From NCBI GenBank assembly GCA_003487005.1, contig DNFG01000139.1, forward strand, positions 1 through 17,242: a stretch of DNA of 17,242 bases, written 5' to 3'. Both the position numbers and the translations under genes were made by a program. Below, piece after piece: positions 7,614 to 14,643 of this stretch (position 1 is its first letter; the number at the start of each line of letters is the position of its first letter). Origin of the DNA: Bryobacterales bacterium. GTDB taxonomy: Bacteria; Acidobacteriota; Terriglobia; Bryobacterales; Bryobacteraceae. The notes under the pieces were generated by a model. The model was given only the letters and a program-made list of their open reading frames with translations, was not told the origin of the DNA and did no database searches.

Positions 7614-7630
7614 CCACCACTTTCTGGTGG
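7614..7630. repeat. Six-pair dyad between the divergent tRNA and malic enzyme promoters
   Basis: CCACCA (7614-7619) and TGGTGG (7625-7630) flank CTTTC. The dyad abuts the -35 hexamer of the tRNA promoter and lies seven bases before the proposed -35 of the malic enzyme promoter. A regulator site is possible, but symmetry by chance cannot be excluded. Confidence 0.3.
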
Positions 7631-7637
7631 GAAGGGG

Positions 7638-7665
7638 TTTCCATTTAAGGGAGAAAAGGTATAGA
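7638..7665 (+). promoter_or_regulatory. Probable promoter of the malic enzyme gene
   Basis: TTTCCA (7638-7643) and TATAGA (7660-7665) are separated by 16 bases, each matching four of six consensus bases, in a locally AT-richer stretch. Transcription would start near 7672, leaving a short leader that carries the AG-rich ribosome site GGAGGAAAGG (7671-7680) before the ATG at 7689. Confidence 0.45.
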
Positions 7666-7688
7666 ACAGAGGAGGAAAGGATCTGTGT

Positions 7689-9968
7689 ATGTTGATCCGT
7701 AAAGAAGAAGCACTTTTGTATCACTCCTCCGAGCCGGCGGGGAAGGTGTCGGTGACACCGACGAAGCCGTGCAGCACGCAACTGGATCTGTCGCTCGCGT
7801 ACACGCCCGGCGTGGCGGTGCCCTGTCTGGAGATCCACGAAGATCCAGCGAAAGTGTATCAGTACACCGCGAAGGGCAACCTGGTGGCGGTTGTATCGAA
7901 TGGGACGGCGGTGCTGGGGCTGGGCAATATTGGTCCGGCGGCGGGCAAGCCGGTGATGGAAGGCAAAGGGGTGTTGTTCAAGAGATTCGCGGATATCGAC
8001 GTATTCGACATCGAACTGGCGACGGAGGATCCGGCCGAGGTAATCCGGACGTGCCAGTTGCTGGAGCCGACCTTCGGGGGAATCAACCTGGAGGACATCA
8101 AGGCGCCGGAGTGTTTCGAGATTGAAGAGGAGTTGCGGCGGACGCTGAAGATTCCGGTGTTTCACGACGACCAGCACGGGACGGCGATCATTTCGGCGGC
8201 GGCGCTGATCAATGCGGTGGAACTGGCGGGGAAGAGGCTGGAGGAGGTCCGGATTGTGTTCTCGGGGGCGGGGGCTTCGGCGATTTCATGCGCGAAGCAC
8301 TATGTGCGGATGGGGGCGCGGCTCGAAAACATCCTGATGTGCGACACGAAGGGCGTGATTTACGCCGGGCGCACGGCGGGGATGAACAAGTACAAGCAGG
8401 AGTTCGCGCGGGAGACGGAGGCGCGGACGCTGGAAGAGGCGATGAAGGGGGCGGATGTCTTCATTGGGCTGTCGTCGGCGAACTGCGTGACTCCGGAGAT
8501 GCTGCATCTGATGGGGGAGCGGCCGATTGTCTTCGCCCTGGCGAATCCGGATCCGGAGATTCCGTACGACGTGGCGGTGGAGGCGCGTCCGGACGTGATC
8601 ATGGCGACGGGGCGCTCGGACTTCCCGAACCAGGTGAACAATGTGCTGGGGTTCCCGTTCATCTTCCGCGGGGCATTGGATGTGCGGGCCACGGCGATCA
8701 ATGACGAGATGAAGTTGGCGGCGACGTACGGGCTGGCGATGCTGGCGAAGCAGGACGTGCCGGATTCGGTGAGGCGGGCTTACGGGGTGGAGCGGATGGA
8801 ATTCGGGAAGGAGTATCTGATCCCGAAGCCGTTCGACACGCGGGTGTTGACGTGGGTGGCTCCGGCGGTGGCGCGGGCGGCGATGGAGACGGGGGTGGCG
8901 CAGAAGCCGCTGGATCTGGAGATTTATCGCGAGAAGCTGGAGTTCCGGCTGGGCAAGAGCCGTGAAGTGATGCGGATGTCCATCCACAAGGCGCAGCGGG
9001 CGCCGAAGCGGGTGGTGTTGCCGGAAGGAGATGAAGACCGGATTCTGCGGGCGGCGCAAATTTTGATCGACGAACGGATTGCGCGGCCGGTGATATTGGG
9101 TGATCCGGAGAAGGTCCGGGCCAGGGTTCAGGAGCTCAGGCTGCGGTTTGACCATGGCGCGGAGATTGTGAATCCGGCGACGGATCCGCGGCGGGCTGCT
9201 TATATCGAGGAGTTCGTGCGGCTGCGGCAGCGGAAGGGGGTGACGCCGAGGGAGGCGCCATCGCTTCTGCTGAATCCGACGCGATTCGGGTGCATGATGG
9301 TGCACAACGGGGACGCGGAAGCCCTGATTGGCGGGGTTTCGCAGCATTATCCGGAGACGATCCGGCCGGCGCTGGAGATCATCTCGGTGAAGCCGGGAGT
9401 GAGGAAGCTGGCAGGGATGTACATGCTGATCATGCCGAAGGGGCAGATCTACTTCCTGGCGGACACGACGATGACGATCGAGCCGACGTCGGAGGATCTG
9501 GCGGAGATTGCGATCAATACGGCCGAGGCGGCGAAGGCGTTCAATGTGGAACCGCGGGTGGCGATGCTGTCGTTTTCGAACTTCGGTTCGACACGGCATC
9601 CGCTGACGGAGAAGGTGAGGCGGGCGACGGAGATTGTGCGTGGACGGGCGCCCTGGCTGCAAATTGACGGCGAATTGATGGCGGATACGGCGGTGACGCC
9701 GGAACTGCTGGCGGAGTATCCGTTCTCGACGTTGAAGCAGCCGGCGAACGTGCTGATTGCGCCGTCGCTGGAGGCGGGCAACATTGCATACAAGCTACTG
9801 ATGCGACTGGGAGGAGCGGAGGCGGTGGGACCGATCATGCTGGGCTTCTCGAAGCCTGTGGCGGTGCTGCAGCGCGGGGCGGATGTGAATGAGATCGTGC
9901 ACATGGCGGCGTTGGCGGTGGTGGAGGCGCAGGCGCACGAGCCGGTGTTAGAGGTCGATCGAGTCTAG
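7689..9968 (+). CDS. maeB: NADP-dependent malic enzyme, hybrid MaeB type
   Basis: This enzyme oxidatively decarboxylates malate to pyruvate and CO2, reducing NAD(P)+. The 759 residues match the two-part MaeB architecture. The malic enzyme half (about 1-425) has [12 protein letters not shown] with candidate catalytic Tyr38, [22 protein letters not shown] with Lys93, the metal-binding [27 protein letters not shown], and the nucleotide fold [16 protein letters not shown]. Residues from about 430 resemble phosphate acetyltransferase: [43 protein letters not shown] and [19 protein letters not shown]. In this family that half is generally not a working transacetylase and mediates acetyl-CoA control and oligomerisation. 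The ATG follows GGAGGAAAGG. With pckA upstream it completes the oxaloacetate/malate to PEP/pyruvate node. Its last seven codons overlap the convergent gene. Confidence 0.95.
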   Translation: MLIRKEEALLYHSSEPAGKVSVTPTKPCSTQLDLSLAYTPGVAVPCLEIHEDPAKVYQYTAKGNLVAVVSNGTAVLGLGNIGPAAGKPVMEGKGVLFKRFADIDVFDIELATEDPAEVIRTCQLLEPTFGGINLEDIKAPECFEIEEELRRTLKIPVFHDDQHGTAIISAAALINAVELAGKRLEEVRIVFSGAGASAISCAKHYVRMGARLENILMCDTKGVIYAGRTAGMNKYKQEFARETEARTLEEAMKGADVFIGLSSANCVTPEMLHLMGERPIVFALANPDPEIPYDVAVEARPDVIMATGRSDFPNQVNNVLGFPFIFRGALDVRATAINDEMKLAATYGLAMLAKQDVPDSVRRAYGVERMEFGKEYLIPKPFDTRVLTWVAPAVARAAMETGVAQKPLDLEIYREKLEFRLGKSREVMRMSIHKAQRAPKRVVLPEGDEDRILRAAQILIDERIARPVILGDPEKVRARVQELRLRFDHGAEIVNPATDPRRAAYIEEFVRLRQRKGVTPREAPSLLLNPTRFGCMMVHNGDAEALIGGVSQHYPETIRPALEIISVKPGVRKLAGMYMLIMPKGQIYFLADTTMTIEPTSEDLAEIAINTAEAAKAFNVEPRVAMLSFSNFGSTRHPLTEKVRRATEIVRGRAPWLQIDGELMADTAVTPELLAEYPFSTLKQPANVLIAPSLEAGNIAYKLLMRLGGAEAVGPIMLGFSKPVAVLQRGADVNEIVHMAALAVVEAQAHEPVLEVDRV

Positions 9969-10358
9969 GAGTCCGGCGACCTGAGCGGCGTCGACGAAGA
10001 CCGGCCGGGCGAGCAGGTCCTGGGGACCGGTGCGCTCGTCGAATGCGGCGAAGAGGGCGAGTTTGGCGACGGCGTAGCGTTCGGCTTCGTTCAGGGTCCG
10101 TTCGTGGGTCTGCTCCCAAACCGAGAGGGATTCGTTGGGGATGTTGACTTCGAGAGGGCGCCAGGACTTGCGATCCGGGGAGACGTTGAACACGTGGACC
10201 CGGGCCTCGGGATCGTCGCGGTAGCCGAGATAGGTGTACTCGTAGACGTAGCCGCTCATGGCGGAGTAGGCCTTGACGCGAGCGACAGGGCGGCGGCCTT
10301 TGAGAGGGATCTCGGGCTTGGGGCGGCGGGCCAAGAAGCGACTGAGCCAGGAAGGCAT
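9948..10358 (-). CDS. Conserved hypothetical protein, 136 residues
   Basis: I do not assign a function. The start ATG (10358-10356) overlaps the stop of the DUF1080 gene by one base (TGATG), so translation is probably coupled. A start further upstream would run through the DUF1080 gene and is rejected. The N-terminus is basic ([21 protein letters not shown]) with no signal peptide or membrane segment, so it is likely cytoplasmic. A mixed alpha/beta core follows: [43 protein letters not shown], then a helical [17 protein letters not shown] segment and a C-terminal [15 protein letters not shown]. Sequences of this shape occur in soil Acidobacteriota to my recollection, but I cannot confirm that here. 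Its TAA (9950-9948) lies inside the end of maeB, a 21-base tail-to-tail overlap. Confidence 0.75.
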   Translation of the reverse strand: MPSWLSRFLARRPKPEIPLKGRRPVARVKAYSAMSGYVYEYTYLGYRDDPEARVHVFNVSPDRKSWRPLEVNIPNESLSVWEQTHERTLNEAERYAVAKLALFAAFDERTGPQDLLARPVFVDAAQVAGLLDSIDL

Positions 10359-11173
10359 CAGCGGAGTTCCCGGATTTTGAGGTTTTTGAACCAGACGAGG
10401 TCTCCGTGGTGCTGGAGGGCGATGTGGCCGCGGGGGCGCGGGTTGACGAGGGCATCGCGGATCTCGGGAGCGGGGCCCCAGCGGCGGATGGCGCCGTCCT
10501 TGATGCGCTGGTCGTCGAGGGAGCCTTCGAGGACTTTGACGCCGTTGACCCAATGTTCGATATGGGCGCCACGGACGACGAGGCGCGATTGATTCCATTC
10601 GCCGACGGGATTCGAAGCCTTCCGGCTGGCGGGGATCATGGAATAGAGGGCGCCGGTCTGGCGGTCGGCGCCGCGTTTGGCGTCGGGGTGGCGTTCGTCA
10701 TCGAGGAGTTGGAATTCGAAGCCGACGCTGTAGACTTCGGCGCGGACGCCGGGGGCGAGTCTGGCGCGGTCGGAGAGGCGGCCGGCGAGTTCGCGGCCGA
10801 GCATGCCTTCGAAGCCATTGGGGCCGGGTTGGCGGGTGGAGTGATCGACGAAGACGGTGCGCTGGATGCGGTACTTGAGGCCGGTATTGCCGCGTTCGGA
10901 GAGGCGCCAGTCGAAGAGGAGTTCGAAATCGGCGAATTGATCGAGAGTGAGCAAGTCCTCGGAGATGCGGGGTTTGAGGACGGTGCGCAGCGTGCCGTCC
11001 TCGACCATCCAGGCGTCGCCGGGGGCGTTCTGTTTAGCGGGATCGAGCCAACCGTTCATGGTGCGCCCGTCGAAGAGCAGGCGGAAGCCGGCGGCCTTTT
11101 CCTCGGGGGAGAGGGTGTTGTCGGCGGCGGGAAGCGAGGCCGCAAGGGCGAGGAGGAGAGCGAGATGGCGCAT
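10358..11173 (-). CDS. Secreted DUF1080 (3-keto-disaccharide hydrolase-like) protein
   Basis: A 271-residue protein with the signal peptide MRHLALLLALAASLPAA and then one DUF1080 domain over nearly its whole length. Marks are GFRLLFDGRTMNGWL (family F-D-G-x-x-x-x-GW), a DAWMVEDGTLRT strand, DFELLFDWRLSERGNTGLKYRI, GFEFQLLDDERH with the family's acidic centre, the NQSRLVVRGAHIEHWVNGVKV strands, and the closing GHIALQHHGDLVWFKNLKIREL. The domain is a concanavalin-like jelly roll, and some members hydrolyse 3-keto-glycosides. An activity here is inference. An upstream in-frame start would add about 30 basic residues in front of the signal peptide and run into the divergent gene, so ATG 11173 is chosen. 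AAAGG is only two bases from the ATG, too close for an ordinary ribosome site. The downstream small gene is translationally coupled. Confidence 0.87.
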   Translation of the reverse strand: MRHLALLLALAASLPAADNTLSPEEKAAGFRLLFDGRTMNGWLDPAKQNAPGDAWMVEDGTLRTVLKPRISEDLLTLDQFADFELLFDWRLSERGNTGLKYRIQRTVFVDHSTRQPGPNGFEGMLGRELAGRLSDRARLAPGVRAEVYSVGFEFQLLDDERHPDAKRGADRQTGALYSMIPASRKASNPVGEWNQSRLVVRGAHIEHWVNGVKVLEGSLDDQRIKDGAIRRWGPAPEIRDALVNPRPRGHIALQHHGDLVWFKNLKIRELR

Positions 11174-11193
11174 CACCTTTCTATTATGCGAAT
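11174..11193. promoter_or_regulatory. Twenty-base divergent gap with a two-way -10 element
   Basis: The only bases between two divergent start codons (ATG ending at 11173 on -, GTG at 11194 on +). TATTAT (11182-11187) reads as a + strand -10 and CATAAT (11188-11183) as a - strand -10, each five of six to consensus. Starts six or seven bases on would fall at about 11194 (+) and 11176 (-), making both transcripts leaderless or nearly so. No good -35 is seen in either direction. Confidence 0.38.
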
Positions 11194-11520
11194 GTGGGGC
11201 CTGAATTCGAGCACGGACTGGAGCTTTTCGCGCAGGGGCGCTATTTTGAGGCGCACGAGGCATGGGAGGAGGAGTGGGTGCGGGCGCCGCGGCGTGAGCG
11301 GTTCTTTCTGCAGGCGCTGATTCATTTCGCGGTGGCGCTGCACCATCGCGAGGAGGGGAATCCGGAGGGGGAGGCGCGGCAATGGAGAAAGGGTTTGCGG
11401 AAACTGGCCGGGTACCTGCCGAGGCACGGGGGACTGGACACGGGGGCGTTGTACCGGGAGGCGGAGATGGGCCGGGGGCCCGTGGTGATCCGGCGGGCTA
11501 CAATCAGCGGTGAGAGATGA
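11194..11520 (+). CDS. DUF309 domain protein
   Basis: A small all-helical protein of 108 residues that matches DUF309: FEHGLELFAQGRYFEAHEAWEEEWV (residues 5-29, with the conserved FFEAHE-like motif and acidic Glu-Glu run), then ERFFLQALIHFAVALHH and GLRKLAGYL. Family function is unknown; the conserved His and Glu residues have been taken to suggest a metal site. The frame is open further upstream, but the only start codon beside the gene is the GTG at 11194, and it puts the conserved helix in the usual position. No Shine-Dalgarno precedes it. Its stop overlaps the next start as ATGA (11517-11520). Confidence 0.82.
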   Translation: MGPEFEHGLELFAQGRYFEAHEAWEEEWVRAPRRERFFLQALIHFAVALHHREEGNPEGEARQWRKGLRKLAGYLPRHGGLDTGALYREAEMGRGPVVIRRATISGER

Positions 11521-12302
11521 AGCTCCTGGCGATATTGGGACTTGCGCTGTTCCTGCCGGCGGCAGCGCAGACGGTGAAGCTGACGGTGGCCTGCGCGGAT
11601 GAGGAGATCCGCGAGTTTGGGCTGGTTTGTGACGAGGACGAGCCGTGCCCGGTTTATCTGGAGATTGCGGGAGTGGAGCCGGTTGGGGCGCGCCTGTTCG
11701 CGGTGGGGAATCTGCATACCGGGACGGCGACGCTGTGGAGCGTACTGATGATGAGCGAGGACGGGGGGAAGGTCTGGACGGAGCCGTATCCGAGGCAGAA
11801 GAGTGTGGCGTTCGACATGGTGCAGTTCGTGGATTTCGAGAACGGGTGGGTGTCGGGCCACCAGGCAGGGTCGCTGGCACGGGATCCGTTTCTGTTGAGG
11901 ACGGTGGACGCGGGCAAGACGTGGCGGAAGATTCCGCTGTACCGGGATTCCACGGTGGCGTTCATCGAGCAGTTCTGGTTTGAGACGAAGGAGCAGGGGA
12001 CGCTGATCGTGGAGAGGAGAGGGGCGGGGGTGGGCCGGTATCAGCGGCTGGAGACGCGGGATGGAGGTGCGACCTGGATGATGCGGGAGGCGGGAGAGGA
12101 TGCGATCGATGGCAAGCGGGCGAAGGGGGCGGTTTCGATGAATGCGGACTGGCGCGTGCGGGCCGACGCGAAGGCGAATCAGCTTCGGATCGAGAAGAGG
12201 GAAGGGCGGCAATGGCGAGCAGTGGCGGCGTTTCCCCTGGTGGTGGGGAGGTGCGAGCCGAGAGTGGTGGAAGATCCCGTTGAGACGGAGCCACCGGCAT
12301 GA
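11517..12302 (+). CDS. Secreted Asp-box (BNR/sialidase-like repeat) protein
   Basis: A protein of 261 residues with the signal peptide MKLLAILGLALFLPAAAQ, cleaved after about residue 17. Three Asp-box motifs (Ser/Thr-x-Asp-x-Gly-x-Thr/Val-Trp) are visible: SEDGGKVW (80-87), TVDAGKTW (129-136) and TRDGGATW (180-187). Spaced about 50 residues apart, they fit successive blades of a beta-propeller, as in YCF48-like or sialidase-type proteins. Three blades would be a short propeller, so the protein may dimerise or have diverged blades. Three cysteines near the N-terminus (26, 38, 44) could form disulfides. No sialidase catalytic Arg triad or FRIP motif is seen, so a scaffold or binding role is likelier than hydrolysis. 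It overlaps both neighbours by ATGA junctions. Confidence 0.8.
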   Translation: MKLLAILGLALFLPAAAQTVKLTVACADEEIREFGLVCDEDEPCPVYLEIAGVEPVGARLFAVGNLHTGTATLWSVLMMSEDGGKVWTEPYPRQKSVAFDMVQFVDFENGWVSGHQAGSLARDPFLLRTVDAGKTWRKIPLYRDSTVAFIEQFWFETKEQGTLIVERRGAGVGRYQRLETRDGGATWMMREAGEDAIDGKRAKGAVSMNADWRVRADAKANQLRIEKREGRQWRAVAAFPLVVGRCEPRVVEDPVETEPPA

Positions 12303-13870
12303 AGGCGAAGCCGAGCGATTCGATTGAGCTTGAGTTCTTCCGGCAGATGTTGACATCGATCCCGGAAGAGATGGGAGCGGTGCTGCGGAAGACAGCGTTT
12401 TCTCCGAATATCAAGGAGCGGCGGGACTATTCGTGTGCGCTTTACGACGGGCGGGGTGAGACGCTGGCGATGGGTGATCACATGCCGGTTCACCTCGGTG
12501 CGATGCCGGCGTCGGTGGCGCATGCGATCTCGGGGGCTCCGTTGGGGCCCGGGGACGTGGTGGTGTTGAACGATCCGTTTCGAGGGGGCACGCATCTGCC
12601 GGACATCACGGCGGTGAGCGGGGTGTATCTGGGCCGGGAAAGACCGGCGTTTTATGTCGCGACACGTGCGCATCACAGCGATGTGGGCGGCATGAGCCCA
12701 GGCTCGATGCCTCTGGCGAGGGAGATCTACCAGGAGGGTTTGCGGCTGCCACCGGTGCGGCTGGTCCGTGGCGGGCAAGTGGACGATGAGATGCTGTCGC
12801 TGATTCTGGCGAATGTACGGACGCCGGAAGAGCGCGAAGGGGACTTGCGGGCGCAACTGGCGGCGATGGCTCGCGGGGAAGCGCGATTGCGGGAGTTGAC
12901 GGGCCGCTACGGGCTGGAGCGGGTGGAGCGTCTGGCCGTGGCGCTGACGGACTACAGCGAGCGGATGATGCGGGCGGCGCTGGGGAGTGTGCCGCGAGGC
13001 CGGTACGAGTTTGACGATGTACTGGACGATGACGGGGTGGGCGGCGGCGAGGTGCAAATTCGAGTGGCGGTGACGATCGAGGGGGATTGGGCGGAGATCG
13101 ACTTCACGGGATCGAGTGGACAGCGGGAGGGTCCGGTGAACGCGAATCTGGCCGTGGCGACTTCGGCGGTGTTTTATGTATTCCGGTGCCTGCTCCGGGA
13201 GGAGGTGCCGGCGACAGGGGGACTATTGCGCCCATTGCGGATCATTGCGCCGGAAGGGTCAGTGGTGAACGCCCGTCCGCCGGCGGCGATGGCGGCGGGG
13301 AATGTGGAGACCTCGCAGCGGATCACGGACGTGCTGTTGGGGGCGTTGGCGCAGGCGATTCCGGAGCGGATTCCGGCGGCGTCGAGCGGGACGATGAGCA
13401 ACGTGAGTCTGGGCGGCTGGGATGAGCGGCGCGGCCGCAGGTTTGCGTGGTACGAGACGATCGCGGGAGGGATGGGGGCATCGGCGGCGCATGCGGGGCA
13501 GAGCGCGGTGCATACGCACATGACGAACAGCTGGAACACGCCCGTGGAGGCGTTCGAGCACGACTATCCGCTGCGGGTGCGGCAGTACCGGGTCCGGCGG
13601 GGTTCAGGTGGAGAGGGACGGCATGCTGGTGGAGACGGACTGGTCCGGGAGTTCGAATTTCTTGCCGGGGCGGAGGTGACCCTTCTGGCGGACCGGCGCC
13701 TCACAGCGCCATTCGGCCTGGAGGGCGGAGGCGCGGGGAGACGGGGCCGGGCGATCCACACGCGCGGAGGGGAGCGGCGGGAAGTTCCGGGCAAGTGCAC
13801 AGTCCGGGTGGAGGCGGGAGACGGTCTCGTGATCGAAACCCCCGGCGGTGGCGGCTTCGGGCTAAAATAA
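12299..13870 (+). CDS. Hydantoinase B / oxoprolinase-family subunit (HyuB-like)
   Basis: A protein of 523 residues, typical for HyuB and N-methylhydantoinase beta subunits. Family motifs in order: FFRQMLTSIPEEMGAVLRKTAFSPNIKERRDYS, GDHMPVHLGAMP (59-70, Asp60/His61/His65), NDPFRGGTHLPD (91-102), AHHSDVGGMSPGSMP (124-138), a central FTGSSGQREGPVNANLAV, GNVETSQRITDVLLGAL, THMTNSWNTPVEAFEHDYPL, and a C-terminal GGGGFG tail. The His/Asp clusters match the metal site known from acetone and acetophenone carboxylase relatives. HyuB normally works with an ATP-binding HyuA subunit to open five-membered cyclic imides such as hydantoins or 5-oxoproline. No HyuA is present in this window, so partner and substrate are open. 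It starts inside the Asp-box gene's stop (ATGA) and is 20 bases from the next gene. Confidence 0.9.
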   Translation: MKAKPSDSIELEFFRQMLTSIPEEMGAVLRKTAFSPNIKERRDYSCALYDGRGETLAMGDHMPVHLGAMPASVAHAISGAPLGPGDVVVLNDPFRGGTHLPDITAVSGVYLGRERPAFYVATRAHHSDVGGMSPGSMPLAREIYQEGLRLPPVRLVRGGQVDDEMLSLILANVRTPEEREGDLRAQLAAMARGEARLRELTGRYGLERVERLAVALTDYSERMMRAALGSVPRGRYEFDDVLDDDGVGGGEVQIRVAVTIEGDWAEIDFTGSSGQREGPVNANLAVATSAVFYVFRCLLREEVPATGGLLRPLRIIAPEGSVVNARPPAAMAAGNVETSQRITDVLLGALAQAIPERIPAASSGTMSNVSLGGWDERRGRRFAWYETIAGGMGASAAHAGQSAVHTHMTNSWNTPVEAFEHDYPLRVRQYRVRRGSGGEGRHAGGDGLVREFEFLAGAEVTLLADRRLTAPFGLEGGGAGRRGRAIHTRGGERREVPGKCTVRVEAGDGLVIETPGGGGFGLK

Positions 13871-13890
13871 GGGTTTTTGCAGGAGACTTC

Positions 13891-14292
13891 TTGAACGATA
13901 GCCCCACGACCACCGAGAGGGTGTCCTTCCGCTTCTCTCACCGGCAGTCAATCGGACTGGTATTTCTTTGCACACTATTCGGCGTAGTGGCGCAATTTCT
14001 GATCAAGACCAGCGCAAATTCGCTGACGGTCATCACGCTGGAGACGCTGCTCACGAACTGGGCGCTATGGCTGGGTCTGGCGATGTACGGCATCAGCACG
14101 GGGCTGCTGATTCTGGCGCTGCGTGACGGGGAACTGTCACTGCTGTACCCGGTGATCTCACTCACGTACGTCTGGGTGACGATCCTCTCGGTGCTGGTAT
14201 TCCATGAGTCGATCAACGTGTTCAAATTGACCGGAATCACGGTGATCTGTCTGGGCGTGGCGCTTCTGGGCAAAGGGGATTCACGTTCGTGA
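13891..14292 (+). CDS. Small multidrug resistance/EamA half-type membrane protein, ArnE/ArnF-like subunit 1
   Basis: A four-helix inner membrane protein of 133 residues: segments at about 20-40, 58-77, 80-103 and 110-127. The start is a TTG at 13891, fixed by AGGAGA (13881-13886). No ATG in this frame would keep the first helix. The reading frame continues open upstream inside hyuB, but that text is hyuB out of frame. The helix 3 text ELSLLYPVISLTYVWVTILSVLVFHES resembles ArnE/ArnF, subunits of the undecaprenyl-phosphate-aminoarabinose flippase, and the wider SMR/EamA superfamily. The first helix reads FGVVAQFLIK and lacks the membrane glutamate of EmrE-type drug exporters, which argues against proton-coupled drug export. 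A lipid-carrier or sugar-lipid flipping role is inferred. It is coupled to its paralogue by a GTGA overlap, suggesting a heterodimer. Confidence 0.82.
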   Translation: MNDSPTTTERVSFRFSHRQSIGLVFLCTLFGVVAQFLIKTSANSLTVITLETLLTNWALWLGLAMYGISTGLLILALRDGELSLLYPVISLTYVWVTILSVLVFHESINVFKLTGITVICLGVALLGKGDSRS

Positions 14293-14642
14293 AGACCCCG
14301 CTGAGTTCGATTCTGCTGGTGCTGCTTGCTTCGTTCATTGGCTCGTTCGGAGCCGTTTTCCTGAAGGCGGGTGCGGGCCGGCTGCACAGAGAGTGGCAGT
14401 CGGTCCTGTTGAACTGGAGGCTGGGCGCGGGTGTCGGGCTCTATCTGGGATCGTTCGTCTTCTACTATCTGGGTGTGCGCCAGGGTGAACTGAGTGTTCT
14501 ATATCCGATGGTCTCGCTGGGCTACATCTGGACGCTGCTCTGGTCCCGGCTGTTCTTCGGCGAGCCGGTCTCCGGCCGCAAGGTAGCGGGACTAGCGCTC
14601 ATCATCGGCGGCATTCTGATCCTGAACCTCGGAAACCGGTAG
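14289..14642 (+). CDS. ArnE/ArnF-like small membrane protein, subunit 2
   Basis: A four-helix protein of 117 residues (segments at about 5-26, 44-63, 66-90 and 98-113), started by a GTG that overlaps the stop of the paralogous gene (GTGA, 14289-14292). The ELSVLYPMVSLGYIWTLLWSRLFFGEPVSGRKVAG stretch parallels that of its neighbour and is close to ArnE. Helix 1 reads FIGSFGAVFLKAGAG, again without the EmrE-type glutamate. Opposite-topology pairs are usual for heterodimeric SMR transporters. The positive residues at the first loop (RLHREW) versus those of the partner should decide topology. No aminoarabinose or other lipid A-modifying genes are nearby. The convergent nuclease gene ends one base later. 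Confidence 0.82.
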   Translation: MKTPLSSILLVLLASFIGSFGAVFLKAGAGRLHREWQSVLLNWRLGAGVGLYLGSFVFYYLGVRQGELSVLYPMVSLGYIWTLLWSRLFFGEPVSGRKVAGLALIIGGILILNLGNR

Positions 14643-14643
14643 T

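Noticed and set aside
10406..11320. A 304-codon + strand frame antisense to the DUF1080 gene, rich in Ala, Gly and acidic residues
   Set aside because: The opposite strand has a complete signal peptide plus DUF1080 domain; the frame also overlaps the start of the DUF309 gene out of frame.
13836..13878. AAACCC and GGGTTT arms followed by T residues at the end of hyuB, resembling an intrinsic terminator
   Set aside because: The loop would be 29 bases with little inner pairing, and the ribosome site of the next gene starts two bases later, so read-through operon structure is likelier.
13447..13890. N-terminal extension of the first small membrane protein (fusion-like frame starting inside hyuB)
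   Set aside because: The extension is hyuB read out of frame; a Shine-Dalgarno at 13881-13886 and a TTG at 13891 give the family-sized protein.
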